DNA from: a virus
Length of the DNA stretch: 42,382 bases
Direction: 5' to 3' (one strand)
Virus record (IMG/VR): IMGVR_UViG_3300037475_000061
Coordinates: 1-42,382 of that record
Shown piece by piece: positions 23,146 through 31,630 of this stretch. Under the pieces are notes generated by a model. The model saw nothing but the letters and a program-made list of their open reading frames with translations. It was not told the DNA's origin and ran no database searches. The position numbers were made by a program, and so were the translations under genes. Numbering within the stretch: position 1 is the stretch's first letter; every line of letters begins with the position of its first letter.

Positions 23146-23438
23146 TTATCTATAGCCTCGACCTGAAATCCCTTGGCTGCGAGAGCGTCTTTCGTTTCCT
23201 GTGGCAGAACCGCAATGATGTCTGCAATCGTGGGCGCGGAAGGGGGCGCGAACTGGCTGTTGTAATCGCCTACCAGAGCCCGCACTTCGTCGTCCGTTTT
23301 TTCTGAGAACGACAAATCGGCCGCGTCATATCCGCGAGATATTGCGGAATTTCTCAAGGTCTCATCCTGTGACTCGCTGCCCGACATTGCCTGAATCAAA
23401 CGGCCGGTGGAAATTTGTATGCACGCGCGCATCATCAT
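23142..23438 (-). CDS. small tail-fibre-region protein, 98 aa
   Basis: Up to 98 residues; three consecutive ATG codons (23438, 23435, 23432) follow a GAGGG site, so the exact start is uncertain by two residues. ACIQISTGRLIQAMSGSES, then DETLRNSAISRGYDAADLSF, matches the small acidic proteins often found beside phage fibre genes (the x-CVQLSDGRIxxMQS type). It probably helps assembly or adds to the fibre base. Overlaps both neighbours. Confidence 0.7.
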   Translation of the reverse strand: MMMRACIQISTGRLIQAMSGSESQDETLRNSAISRGYDAADLSFSEKTDDEVRALVGDYNSQFAPPSAPTIADIIAVLPQETKDALAAKGFQVEAIDK

Positions 23439-24334
23439 CCCTCGAATTCAAAAGATACGTTCACTATTCCAGTGGGTGTGCCAGTTTTCGCATTCTTTAC
23501 GATGCAGCCGTCGTTAGTAAACGATCCGCCGACGGAAATCGAAAAAGTCTGGAAGGTGGATCCTCCCTGAACGCCATTGCCCAATACGCCATCAACCGAG
23601 CGTTGGCCGGCGGCCCCCGTTCCCAAATAGTTGGTATCGCACGACTCGTTAGTTCCATCTGACCATCCAACAGAGTCGCAACCGCTCGCAGATCCTCCAC
23701 TAAACCCAAGGATCATTCTCGCTGATCTTGGCCGGAATCCGACGCCCGTGATGACGAGACTCGTTCCTGTCGCCGTGGACATATCGAAGGTGGTATTGAT
23801 GATCTTGGATCGGGGCTGCCCGTTCGACAGGATGTTAAGTTTAGACCCATCGAATTCCACAACCGTCGGCCTGCCGGCCTTGAGTTCCCCCCCTACCAGA
23901 GTCGCGCCGTTGGAAAAAATAATTGACGAGCCCGCGGAGTCAATCGTTAAATTCGATGGTCCGGTATTCGTTTGCGCCGGAAGAAAGGTGAACACCTGGC
24001 CGGAGGCGTAGGCATTGAGAGGGAGCGCGGCACACCGCGCCGTGATGGTATTGGTCCCGAGCGTCGAGCTTAGCGTGTTGAACGCCTGATTTTGCACCTG
24101 AGATGCGATCGGGAAGTTCGCAGGAGCGGACGCCGCAATGCCGGACTGAACCGCTGAAAAATTATTGTTCGCGTTGATCAGCGCGGTGTTGATGAGAGAC
24201 GCGGCATTGCCATTGACCTGATTGACGATCCAGTTCAAATCCGCCATGACCTGCGTTGCGTCGGCGGTGGTGCCGTTCGTAAGTTGCGCGGGCAGAGCGC
24301 CGATGATGACGGCGGGGTTGAGTAAATTTTTCAT
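23435..24334 (-). CDS. tail fibre / tail spike proximal protein
   Basis: 299 residues from ATG 24334, overlapping the preceding stop (ATGA). It begins KNLLNPAVIIGALPAQLTNG, then TTADATQVMADLNWIVNQVN, a start typical of phage fibre proteins that have an NGTTADATQVxxDFNxIVxxVN block. The centre is beta-rich with Asn/Ser/Thr (FLPAQTNTGPSNLTIDSAG), and the C-terminal half is a jelly-roll-like domain (SLVITGVGFRPRSARMILGF, FTNDGCIVKNAKTGTPTG). Probable virion-proximal fibre. Confidence 0.78.
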   Translation of the reverse strand: MKNLLNPAVIIGALPAQLTNGTTADATQVMADLNWIVNQVNGNAASLINTALINANNNFSAVQSGIAASAPANFPIASQVQNQAFNTLSSTLGTNTITARCAALPLNAYASGQVFTFLPAQTNTGPSNLTIDSAGSSIIFSNGATLVGGELKAGRPTVVEFDGSKLNILSNGQPRSKIINTTFDMSTATGTSLVITGVGFRPRSARMILGFSGGSASGCDSVGWSDGTNESCDTNYLGTGAAGQRSVDGVLGNGVQGGSTFQTFSISVGGSFTNDGCIVKNAKTGTPTGIVNVSFEFEG

Positions 24335-25947
24335 TTTGAATTCGTATATCCCGTGTCCTGATAGCGCGCAAAGAATGTCCCGTAGGATAACGCCGCAGTT
24401 GCCGTGGCCGTAATCAGGAACGCCATTTTCTTGAACACGAGCGGCGCGGTCCACGGGATGTTATAGACCGACGGCTTGTTGTTGGTCGCGGCCCAAGGGA
24501 ACCCGCCCCATGTTCCAGACCCCCACAGGGAACCCGCGCTCAGCACGTTCACGTTGCAGTTGTTGAGCGTATTGCCCTGGTCGTCGATCGCCGTGATGCT
24601 ATAGGCCGCAGCACCCCCGCTCGACGCAAGTTCGATCGTGGACTCGACGACCTGCTTCATCGTCATGTGTCCCGTCTTGGGAAATGTCGAGGGCTGCATG
24701 GCGGTCTCGAACGAAACTCCGAGATCGGTGTAGACGGTGGAGGTGACGGGGAATGCGCGGCTGTGGAACAGCATGCCGGGGTTCGACGCCGACGAGATTA
24801 TAAAATGATCGTCGTGCTGGCTCGCGCAGTCATATTCAAACGTGTGCGGACCATTCCAGCGGCGTTTATGCTCGTCGAACCAGTAGTCGTTGGTCGTATC
24901 CGTATTGCTCAGGATCGTTTGCATGCACAGCCGGTAAACGTCGTTCGAATACGAGCCCGCGACACGCGAGGGCACGACCATGTTCTGCCACGGCAACTGC
25001 ACGTCGGGGTCGGTTTCGTTCTGGCTGTGCGTCAGCGATTTCACGATGGCAAACTGGTCGATGACCTTGGGCCCGGAATTGCTCGCGAAATAAAGGCCGA
25101 GCGGGGACTGTGCCACCGATCGCGGCGCCTGCGTTCCCACCGTCAGCGACAGGTAATTCTGCGCGAGCGTTGAGGGGGTCAGCGCAGGATCGCCGGTGAT
25201 CTGCCACGTCTGGAAACTCTTGAATGCGATCAGCGCCGCGATGACGCCCGAGCTTGTCGTCTGGATCGGCAGACCCGCGAGCGCGGTAATGTGCGTGGTA
25301 TCGCCCAGCGTCTCGGACTGCGACGTGCTCGTTCTCGCGAGGCTCAGAACATCCGTATATTCGAGCCGGTTTTCGACAGCGAAGTAGGCGCGGTTATTGA
25401 AATTCGCCACCGCGATCGGCGTTGCCGTCAATCCGTTGGTCGTCGTGTCGCCGGCCGACCAGGTGGGCGCGGCAGGATTCGAGATGTCGAGCACGCCGAA
25501 CTTGGTCGCGCCGCCCGGAAATCCGGGGTGCGTGAAAATTATTTTCGTGCCGACCGCGGCCATCGTCGGCGGCGTCCATTCCCCCGTGGATGCGGGCGAC
25601 GTCGGCGTATTGGCGTTCAGCACCCCGGTTATCGGGATGAACGTGTCGGTGCTGTGATCGTAGGCGAACGGCTCGTCCTTGCCCGCGTTGAGCGTGGTAG
25701 ACAGCATGCCGTAAACCACGTCGCCGATTGTCTGGTGAATCGAGACGAATCCGGGGTTGAGGAAGCCGGGGAACGCCGTCATTGTCTCCACACCCGGACG
25801 CGAAATCACGATCTCGGGATTGCCCTGGTTGAACACGAGGTTCGAGAGTTCCACGCACGCGCCGGGGAATACGTCGGTCGAATCGAATGCATCCGCCAGT
25901 CCTTTCGGCGTGAACCGCATCGGGTACTGTTTCTGCGAGATCGGCAT
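24331..25947 (-). CDS. tail hub/stabilisation protein (P22 gp10-like)
   Basis: 538 residues. The start RFTPKGLADAFDSTDVFPGA, then CVELSNLVFNQGNPEIVISRPG, is characteristic of podovirus tail-tube or tail-accessory proteins with a beta-propeller-like repeat; repeated strands such as TKIIFTHPGFPGG, NRAYFAVENRLEYTDVLS and AIVKSLTHSQNET follow. A WFDEHKRRWNGPHTF block near residue 360 is similar in style to the gp10-type hub. It directly follows the head-to-tail adaptor gene, as in P22-like phages. Confidence is high for tail, moderate for the gp10 equivalence. Confidence 0.78.
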   Translation of the reverse strand: MPISQKQYPMRFTPKGLADAFDSTDVFPGACVELSNLVFNQGNPEIVISRPGVETMTAFPGFLNPGFVSIHQTIGDVVYGMLSTTLNAGKDEPFAYDHSTDTFIPITGVLNANTPTSPASTGEWTPPTMAAVGTKIIFTHPGFPGGATKFGVLDISNPAAPTWSAGDTTTNGLTATPIAVANFNNRAYFAVENRLEYTDVLSLARTSTSQSETLGDTTHITALAGLPIQTTSSGVIAALIAFKSFQTWQITGDPALTPSTLAQNYLSLTVGTQAPRSVAQSPLGLYFASNSGPKVIDQFAIVKSLTHSQNETDPDVQLPWQNMVVPSRVAGSYSNDVYRLCMQTILSNTDTTNDYWFDEHKRRWNGPHTFEYDCASQHDDHFIISSASNPGMLFHSRAFPVTSTVYTDLGVSFETAMQPSTFPKTGHMTMKQVVESTIELASSGGAAAYSITAIDDQGNTLNNCNVNVLSAGSLWGSGTWGGFPWAATNNKPSVYNIPWTAPLVFKKMAFLITATATAALSYGTFFARYQDTGYTNSK

Positions 25948-25948
25948 G

Positions 25949-26638
25949 TCAATACGGGCTGATCTTGGTCGGACGCAGCGTTCTATTCATGTGGAACCGC
26001 TGCGGGTCGAGACGCACCTCTTTCACGACCTGCTGCTCGTCTCCGTCCATGATGATGTGCGTGCGCAGCATGTTCTCGCCGTCGGCCACGTATTTGTCAT
26101 AGCGCGCGTCGTCGGTTTCCTTCATGAGCCGCGTCGCCGTCGCGTGTATCAGGTAATCCTGATCGGGGAACCACGGCACGGTCGATGAGGATTCCGGTGT
26201 GGCGATGTCCGGCATGTTGATCATGTAGCGGTGCGACAGCGACAGCGCGGTATTGGACTGCGGGTAGATGTAGAGCGAACCCGCCGACTGCGTTTGCTGG
26301 GCGGTCAGGTCCGTCGCATACGCATACGGATAGTTCGCGATCGACGGGTCTTTGAATAGCTGGTCGTATTGCTCCTGCGAGAGCGGATACAGGAAATACG
26401 GGAAATTGTTGACCGTGTAAAAAAGGTCGTAGGTGCGAAGGTAATTGACAGGCAGCGCGAACGGGCCGTTGCTGCCGGGTGTTACGGTGATCGTTTCCAG
26501 TTGGCGCAGCATCTTCAAATCGCGATGCAGTACCAGATCGTTCAACGCGAGATTAAGGTATTGCCCGCCTTGGGCGATGAACCCCGGACACTTCGCAATG
26601 GCGCACGATCGGGCCACAATTTGCTGCGCTGTAATCAC
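25949..26638 (-). CDS. head-to-tail adaptor / tail accessory protein
   Basis: 229 residues with a GTG start (26638) following AAGGAG about eleven bases upstream. The N-terminal helices (TAQQIVARSCAIAKCPGFIA, GGQYLNLALNDLVLHRDLKM) and TVTPGSNGPFALPVNYLRTY, then YPQSNTALSLSHRYMINMPD, match the small tail accessory/adaptor proteins that dock below the portal (P22 gp4-like role). Position just above the hub gene supports this. No catalytic motif was seen; P22 gp4 has a muramidase side activity. Confidence 0.72.
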   Translation of the reverse strand: MITAQQIVARSCAIAKCPGFIAQGGQYLNLALNDLVLHRDLKMLRQLETITVTPGSNGPFALPVNYLRTYDLFYTVNNFPYFLYPLSQEQYDQLFKDPSIANYPYAYATDLTAQQTQSAGSLYIYPQSNTALSLSHRYMINMPDIATPESSSTVPWFPDQDYLIHATATRLMKETDDARYDKYVADGENMLRTHIIMDGDEQQVVKEVRLDPQRFHMNRTLRPTKISPY

Positions 26639-26652
26639 GGCAAATCATCTCC

Positions 26653-27102
26653 TTACCGAACGCCCGCTTTTTTCTTCGCCTCGACGATCTCTTTCGAACC
26701 CTTGTCGATCTCTTCCTTCATCTTCTGGATGTTGCTGCCCAGGTTGCGAAGATTCAGGCGTTCCTGCGACGAGAGTTGCGTCCCATTTTTCTGCTTGTCC
26801 GAGAGTTCCTGCATGACTTCCGCGGCCTGCGCCATGCCCTTCATCATCTGGTCGCGCTTGGCTTCCAGTTCGGGGATTTCGCTCCTCACCCGCTGGCGCT
26901 CGATGATTTCCTGAAAAATGTCGATGCGCTGTTCCAGCGACTCCTTGGACTCGCCGTCGTAGATATACGCCTGAATCGCCATCGAGCGTCCGCTCGAACC
27001 GGCGAGTGCGGCGTTGATGTTGATGGTGCCGGTGATGGCCGACGAGCCGCCGATGGATTCCGCCGGCATCTTGCCCTTGAACAACCGCGCGAGCAGGCTC
27101 AT
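26653..27102 (-). CDS. coiled-coil virion protein, 149 aa
   Basis: Starts at ATG 27102, overlapping the previous stop (ATGA). A short hydrophobic/basic start (MSLLARLFKGKMPAESIGG) and a beta-like ITGTININAALAG strand precede a long coiled coil from about residue 50 to 145 (SLEQRIDIFQEIIERQRVRS, NLGSNIQKMKEEIDKGSKEI). It could be a head-tail joining or internal head protein. The function is not recognised. Confidence 0.72.
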   Translation of the reverse strand: MSLLARLFKGKMPAESIGGSSAITGTININAALAGSSGRSMAIQAYIYDGESKESLEQRIDIFQEIIERQRVRSEIPELEAKRDQMMKGMAQAAEVMQELSDKQKNGTQLSSQERLNLRNLGSNIQKMKEEIDKGSKEIVEAKKKAGVR

Positions 27103-27608
27103 CGTGCGCCCGGCATCCAGTTGGGCGGCAGGTTCCGAATCGTGCCGGAGCGCAGGTTGATTTCCTTGCTGATGCGCGGACGCCACACGTCGTCGTCGTT
27201 GCCGTGAATCGACGCCTCGTGCGCCTGCAGGCGGAACACGATCTCTTTCAAGTAGCGCAGCCGGTCGAGCGTAACCTCGTAGGTCTGCCCGTGCTGCAGC
27301 GGCTCGCCGTCGAGCACGATCTGCACGCCGCCCACCGGAGGCATCTCGACCTTGAAGAGGTAGGTGTCCACCTCTTTCGTTTTCCAGACCTGCTTCGCCT
27401 CGTCCTTGACCCACGGATTCTCGCAGTATTCGAGCGACACCTTGCGGCCGGTCGGGATCTCCGTATTGGCGTCGGCGAAGAACGCGGCGCGTCCCATCGC
27501 CGCCGCACTGGCGGCGTTCGCTTCCGCCAGTTCTCCGGTCAAGTCCTCAAGGCGCTTTTTCAGCGCCTCGATTTCCTGGTCTTTGGTCAGTTGAGGCTGT
27601 TGGGCCAT
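27099..27608 (-). CDS. virion structural protein, 169 aa
   Basis: An N-terminal coiled coil (DQEIEALKKRLEDLTGELAE, residues 10-29) is followed by a compact beta domain (KVSLEYCENPWVKDEAKQVW, VGGVQIVLDGEPLQHGQTYE) and a C-terminal WRPRISKEINLRSG segment. It follows the coat gene and precedes the coiled-coil gene. The arrangement suggests a head-completion or vertex protein. Not identified to family. Confidence 0.7.
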   Translation of the reverse strand: MAQQPQLTKDQEIEALKKRLEDLTGELAEANAASAAAMGRAAFFADANTEIPTGRKVSLEYCENPWVKDEAKQVWKTKEVDTYLFKVEMPPVGGVQIVLDGEPLQHGQTYEVTLDRLRYLKEIVFRLQAHEASIHGNDDDVWRPRISKEINLRSGTIRNLPPNWMPGAR

Positions 27609-27621
27609 TGGTCGCCAGTCC

Positions 27622-29067
27622 TTACGTGGTTACGGTGCCGCTGTTGTAGCCGGGCGAGAACGCGCTCGACGACTCGATTCTCATGAAAAAAGCTTGATTA
27701 AGGATAATACTGCCGTAAAACACCTTCCACGACACGACGCGCGTCTGGTTCAGCGGGTCCGACTTGTCAGCGCCCGACAGGTAGTGGAACTCGGGGTTTT
27801 CGAGCAGCACCTGACCGTAGCTGTGGTTTCCGATCACGATGGTCGGGAACACCTGAACGCCGGTGGCCGGCGCTGCGGGCGGCGTCTGCGATGCGCCGAT
27901 GCCGGTGATGATGACGGTCGAACCGCTCGCAAGTTGGGTCGCCTGACCTGCCATCGGGCCTACGGACGGGCCGGATGCGGACAGGCCGAGATTCGTCGGC
28001 GATGAGGTCGTGCCGATATAGACGTTGAACACATAGTTCGCGAGTGTCGGCAGGACCACGGTGATCGAGCCTTGCGTGGTGCCCGGCACCGCGATCGACG
28101 CTGAGACCTGATGGATGCGCTGCTCGACGCTGGTCTGCGCGGGCATGCCGGTGATCTGGATAAAGAAGTTGCCCGCGGCCAGATTGCCGCCCACGCCGGA
28201 GGGCGTATTGGTCGCCGGATCGGCAACACCGACCCAATAGGGCATCATGTTCGTTTTGCAGAACCGCACCCCGCCCCATTCGCCAAGGTCGTTGTTGTAG
28301 AGCCGGTTGATGTCCGATTGCGACCACGCATTCGCGACGGTCGCGTTCTGGCGCATGTCCTGTGTCGGCAGCGGGTGGATCAGCGCGACGTAGTGCGCCA
28401 TCACGGCCGGGGACTTCGACATGTCCTTGCGTGCGCCAGCCTCGATCATCAAGTCCTCGCGCTCGTCTCCCATGAAGTGCGGGACGCCGTAGGTCTCCAT
28501 CGCGCCCACGGCACGGTAGACTTCGGTGGGCGACAGTACGTCGGTCGCGACAAGGTTCGCCCGCGCGGCGCGCGAGTTCACGAAATTTATCTGGTTGCCG
28601 GCAACGAGTGTATTGAGCGTGTTGCGCTCCAAGGTCTCCGGCATCTGCAGGGACACGAGTTGCATGGCCTGCTGGAATAGCGGGTGCTTTATCGTCAGGT
28701 TCGCAACGTCGGTCACGCGAACCAAGTCGCCCCATTGCTGGCAGGTCGCCGTGACCTGGTTGACCGTCATCGCCTCACCGGCCGGCGCCACCCCTTCCTG
28801 CAGTTGCGCGAACGGCAGCGGCAGGCGCTCGTATCGCGAGGCCGTGTAGGTGGTGCCGCGGTTGATGTCGAGTCGCAGCGGCTTGCCGAACTGGTAGGCC
28901 ACGAGTTGCCGGCGCGCGAGCGGTTCGACCTCTTCCTGAATGTAGGCTTCGACGTCCGCCTGGAATCCGACGCCCCCGCCGCCGGTGGAGGCATTGGTGA
29001 CGGCAGGCCGGAACAGGCCCAACCCGAGAGACAGTGCAAAGGTAAGGGTGATGTTTAATTTGTTCAT
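27622..29067 (-). CDS. major capsid protein (N4 gp56 / P22-coat-like)
   Basis: 481 residues from ATG 29067, with AAGGAG six bases upstream. After an unusual hydrophobic leader (residues 1-27, LTFALSLGLGLFRPAV core) come GFQADVEAYIQEEVEPLARR, then GTTYTASRYERLPLPFAQLQ and TCQQWGDLVRVTDVANL, a coat-protein pattern (E-loop and spine helix PETLERNTLNTLVAG). A Ser/Thr/Gly-rich inserted domain lies near residues 310-420. The scaffold gene just upstream and the portal further upstream fix the identity. Start choice: the earlier in-frame methionine lacks a ribosome-binding site. Confidence 0.88.
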   Translation of the reverse strand: MNKLNITLTFALSLGLGLFRPAVTNASTGGGGVGFQADVEAYIQEEVEPLARRQLVAYQFGKPLRLDINRGTTYTASRYERLPLPFAQLQEGVAPAGEAMTVNQVTATCQQWGDLVRVTDVANLTIKHPLFQQAMQLVSLQMPETLERNTLNTLVAGNQINFVNSRAARANLVATDVLSPTEVYRAVGAMETYGVPHFMGDEREDLMIEAGARKDMSKSPAVMAHYVALIHPLPTQDMRQNATVANAWSQSDINRLYNNDLGEWGGVRFCKTNMMPYWVGVADPATNTPSGVGGNLAAGNFFIQITGMPAQTSVEQRIHQVSASIAVPGTTQGSITVVLPTLANYVFNVYIGTTSSPTNLGLSASGPSVGPMAGQATQLASGSTVIITGIGASQTPPAAPATGVQVFPTIVIGNHSYGQVLLENPEFHYLSGADKSDPLNQTRVVSWKVFYGSIILNQAFFMRIESSSAFSPGYNSGTVTT

Positions 29068-29077
29068 GTGCTTCTCC

Positions 29078-29839
29078 TTAAATCGACACGCCTTCGAGAC
29101 GCTTGGTGCGTTTTTCATGTTCGGTCATGGCGCCTTTTCCACCCACATCGGAGCGAGCGCCGGGCAATCGTCCGCGCGCCACGGCGGGCTGCGACGTGGA
29201 CGCGCCGGGCTTCGGCGCCGACTTTTTCTTCGTGAACTTCCCCTCGCGCATCTCCTTGCCCAAGAGGTAGGTGTAAATCTCTTCGCGCCGCGCGTTTCCC
29301 CCGCGCTGGCGCATTTTGGCGAGCTCGTCCTCGACCATCGGCGCATATCGCTTGTAGAGGCCCGGCTCGGTGTTGGCGAGTGCCGAGAACGCGGTGCGGT
29401 CGGACACGTCGAGCGCCTGCGCGAGAGCGGTCTGCGAAAACGTCGTGGTCTTGCGGATTTCGAGATTCGACTGCGCGTACCACTTGGTCTGCGCGTCGGC
29501 ATTCGGGTCGGCGAGGATGCGGTTCCACTCGGCGACATCTTTATCGACGACAGGCTCGGCATGGCGCTGGTTCGCCCGCAGTTGCGCCATCTCGCGCTCG
29601 TAGCGTTCGGAGACTTCGCGTTCAATCGCGGCGCGGTCAACGGCGGCAGGCGGGGCGGGCGGATCATCAGCGGGCGGATCGTCTGCCGGAGGATCGTCGG
29701 CAGGCGGGTCATCCTGCGGAGGCGGGTCGTCGGTGCCGCCCAAGTCCAGTTGCAGGTCAGGGTCGTCCGCCGGATCGTCGATCGCGGGCCGGATAAACAG
29801 CAGCAGGAATTTCAGCACGGCGTTCATCAGAATGTCCAT
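29078..29839 (-). CDS. scaffolding protein
   Basis: 253 residues (249 if ATG 29827 in a TGATG overlap is used). After a leader (VLKFLLLFIRPAID) an acidic Asp/Pro repeat (DDPPA units) leads to a long helical body (IEREVSERYEREMAQLRANQ), a mid region with TFSQTALAQALDVSDRTAFS and a basic C-terminal tail ending KRLEGVSI. Acidic-to-basic helical proteins directly before the coat gene are phage scaffolds; the basic C-terminal helix would bind coat. The hydrophobic leader is unusual for a scaffold. Confidence 0.82.
   Translation of the reverse strand: MDILMNAVLKFLLLFIRPAIDDPADDPDLQLDLGGTDDPPPQDDPPADDPPADDPPADDPPAPPAAVDRAAIEREVSERYEREMAQLRANQRHAEPVVDKDVAEWNRILADPNADAQTKWYAQSNLEIRKTTTFSQTALAQALDVSDRTAFSALANTEPGLYKRYAPMVEDELAKMRQRGGNARREEIYTYLLGKEMREGKFTKKKSAPKPGASTSQPAVARGRLPGARSDVGGKGAMTEHEKRTKRLEGVSI
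29648..29731 (-). repeat. Asp-Asp-Pro-Pro-Ala coding repeat in the scaffold gene
   Basis: Four to five near-identical 15-bp units encode DDPPA (one is DDPPPQ). Acidic proline-rich arms of this kind stay extended; here it would separate the hydrophobic leader from the helical scaffold core. Such repeats are prone to copy-number change. Confidence 0.85.
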
Positions 29840-30360
29840 GTGCCTACGTTGGTGAAGGTGACGTTCGCGGAATTGAGCACCCGCAGCAGCAGTTTTCGCA
29901 CGTTGCCGGTCACGGTCGAGGTCGAGCCGAGGATCTGCGTGTTCGAGTCACCGGCGGCGAGCGACAGTGTCTGCCCGGTGTTGTTCATGATATGCACGGG
30001 CTCGCTGTAGCTGCCGTCGAGCGGAACCGAGGGGCCGAGGGCTGCGATGATGGCGGCGGTCGAGGGCAGCGTCACGGTGCCGGTGCCGGTGAAGCCGGCG
30101 TTCAGCATCGTGAATCCCGCGAGGATGTTGCCGCTCGGCGGGGCCGGCGACTGGATTGCGTTCTGGCCCGAGGCGATCAGCGTCGCGGTGGTGCCCGAGG
30201 TCGCGAGCGATGAGAGCGATTCGGCGTAATTGTTGATGTTCGACCACAGGCCGGTGACGCCATTGTTGCCGGTCGCATCGACGTTCTGCTGGCCGGCCGG
30301 TATCGGTGCGATGATCGACGGGCAGAGGAAGGCAAGAATCAGGGACAGGGAAATTTTCAT
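29827..30360 (-). CDS. head decoration-like protein, paralog 1
   Basis: 177 residues from ATG 30360, overlapping the glycosyltransferase stop. A hydrophobic leader (SLSLILAFLCPSIIAPIPAG, residues 3-22) precedes a beta-rich domain with VTLPSTAAIIAALGPSVPLD, then VHIMNNTGQTLSLAAGDSNT and a C-terminal VTGNVRKLLLRVLNSANVTF strand. The C-terminal half has the same strand order as the gene at 31044-31592, so the two are probably paralogs. No catalytic residues; a capsid decoration or head-fibre base is likely. Confidence 0.7.
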   Translation of the reverse strand: MKISLSLILAFLCPSIIAPIPAGQQNVDATGNNGVTGLWSNINNYAESLSSLATSGTTATLIASGQNAIQSPAPPSGNILAGFTMLNAGFTGTGTVTLPSTAAIIAALGPSVPLDGSYSEPVHIMNNTGQTLSLAAGDSNTQILGSTSTVTGNVRKLLLRVLNSANVTFTNVGTWTF

Positions 30361-31040
30361 GCGGCCTCCGCATCGTCGATGCACGGGATGTGCGCGTGCG
30401 TGTACTGGAAATTGCCGACGTGCCGGACGTGGCGCGACAGGTCATGGTCGATGTAGCACTTGTGGCCCGCGTCCGCCGCCTTGCCGATGAAATACCAGTC
30501 CTCGCCGACGAACTGCTGATTCTTGTCCGACCAGCGAAGCTCGAACCACGGCTTCGGGATGTCTTTGAGTATCGACATGTCGATCATGATGAGTCCGAAC
30601 CCCAAGCGCCACACCTCTTCGACGCCTAGCGGATTGGACGAGGAGTTCGAATACACCGGAACGCCGAATGGCGTAGCGCCGCGCGCACGGGCCGTTGGGA
30701 ATGACGGAATGGTTTTGAGCGGAATGTTCGCCCCGACGATGGGCTTACGCGCGGCCAGCAGGCGGTGCGCGGCGTCCATCGGGAAGGTCTGGTCGGTGTC
30801 GATAAAGAGCGCGTGCGTGCAGTTCTGCAGTTGCGCGTCCTCCAGGCACTCCTGTCGCGAGCGCGGCAGGTTGGAGGTGCGCTTGTCGATAAAGATGAGT
30901 TCTCTCGACTGGCCTGACTCAAAAAGGGCCGACGACACGTAGACGCACAACTGAATGAGCGAATACCCGAAGTCGGCTTTCCACTCGCCGCCGGAAGGGA
31001 TGCATAGCGCCATCTTGATGTGGCGATCGGTGTTCGGCAT
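30357..31040 (-). CDS. GT-A-like glycosyltransferase in the capsid module
   Basis: 227 residues. KMALCIPSGGEWKADFGYSL is a GT-A first strand, THALFIDTDQTFPMDAAHRL contains the metal-binding D81-T-D83 (DxD), and EVWRLGFGLIMIDMSILKDI, then FVGEDWYFIGKAADAGHK, gives the conserved ED acceptor motif. This is close to complete for a soluble family-2-like domain. It lies between two decoration-like genes and upstream of scaffold and coat, sharing the internal promoter at 31631-31658. Expression with the capsid suggests glycosylation of a head protein; this is inference. Confidence 0.82.
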   Translation of the reverse strand: MPNTDRHIKMALCIPSGGEWKADFGYSLIQLCVYVSSALFESGQSRELIFIDKRTSNLPRSRQECLEDAQLQNCTHALFIDTDQTFPMDAAHRLLAARKPIVGANIPLKTIPSFPTARARGATPFGVPVYSNSSSNPLGVEEVWRLGFGLIMIDMSILKDIPKPWFELRWSDKNQQFVGEDWYFIGKAADAGHKCYIDHDLSRHVRHVGNFQYTHAHIPCIDDAEAA

Positions 31041-31043
31041 GTA

Positions 31044-31592
31044 TCAGAGTCCCGTGGGCAGCGTGCCGCCGGTGCCGAGATTCCAGCCGAAGCAGCCGGT
31101 CAGCGTGACCGCGGCCGAACCGGTGACCTGTCCGAGGAAGAGGCGCGCGGTCGCCGAGCCGATCGCCGCGGTGCCGGACAATGTGACGCCGGTGCCCGCC
31201 GCGAGCGTCATCAGGCCGGAGCCGAGATTCGCGATAATCAGCGGGAAGGTCTGGTTGACCACCGCGCCGGGAATCGAATTGATGATGTTGGTCGCGGTGT
31301 CGGTCGAATCGGTGAAGGCGGCGCCGGGAGAGATGCGGGCATAAATGCCGCCGACCATCTGGTTGCCCTGAATCGTGTTGGCGGCGACGGCGGAAGTCTT
31401 GGTCAGGTTCCAGTTGCCGAACGCCGGTGATCCGTTGACGGCCAGGGCGGCGAGCGAGGGGATCAAGGCCGAACCCGGCGTCATCGCGCCATCCTGCTCA
31501 AGGTTCTGCAGCAGGTTCGGGTTGGTCTTGATCGGAGTGATGGCTAAGCGGAAAAATCCGAGGAGGAGGTTCAGAATAATTTTGATCAGCAT
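31044..31592 (-). CDS. head decoration-like protein, paralog 2
   Basis: 182 residues from ATG 31592 with AAGGAG close upstream. It starts with a hydrophobic leader (IKIILNLLLGFFRLAITPIK, residues 3-22), then a beta-rich body: AANTIQGNQMVGGIYARISP, ATNIINSIPGAVVNQTFPLI, SGLMTLAAGTGVTLSGTAAI, and TARLFLGQVTGSAAVTLTG. The LMTLAAGTGVTLSGTAAIG style is common in phage virion beta-sandwich proteins. It is the first gene after the strong internal promoter. Paralogous to the 29827-30360 product. Confidence 0.72.
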   Translation of the reverse strand: MLIKIILNLLLGFFRLAITPIKTNPNLLQNLEQDGAMTPGSALIPSLAALAVNGSPAFGNWNLTKTSAVAANTIQGNQMVGGIYARISPGAAFTDSTDTATNIINSIPGAVVNQTFPLIIANLGSGLMTLAAGTGVTLSGTAAIGSATARLFLGQVTGSAAVTLTGCFGWNLGTGGTLPTGL

Positions 31593-31630
31593 GGATTTCT
31601 CCTTATGAGCATGCGGCCATTTTGACGGAC

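Noticed and set aside
26638-26652. possible frameshift between the adaptor and coiled-coil genes
   Set aside because: The gap contains AAGGAG and a GTG start, which explains the arrangement without a frameshift.
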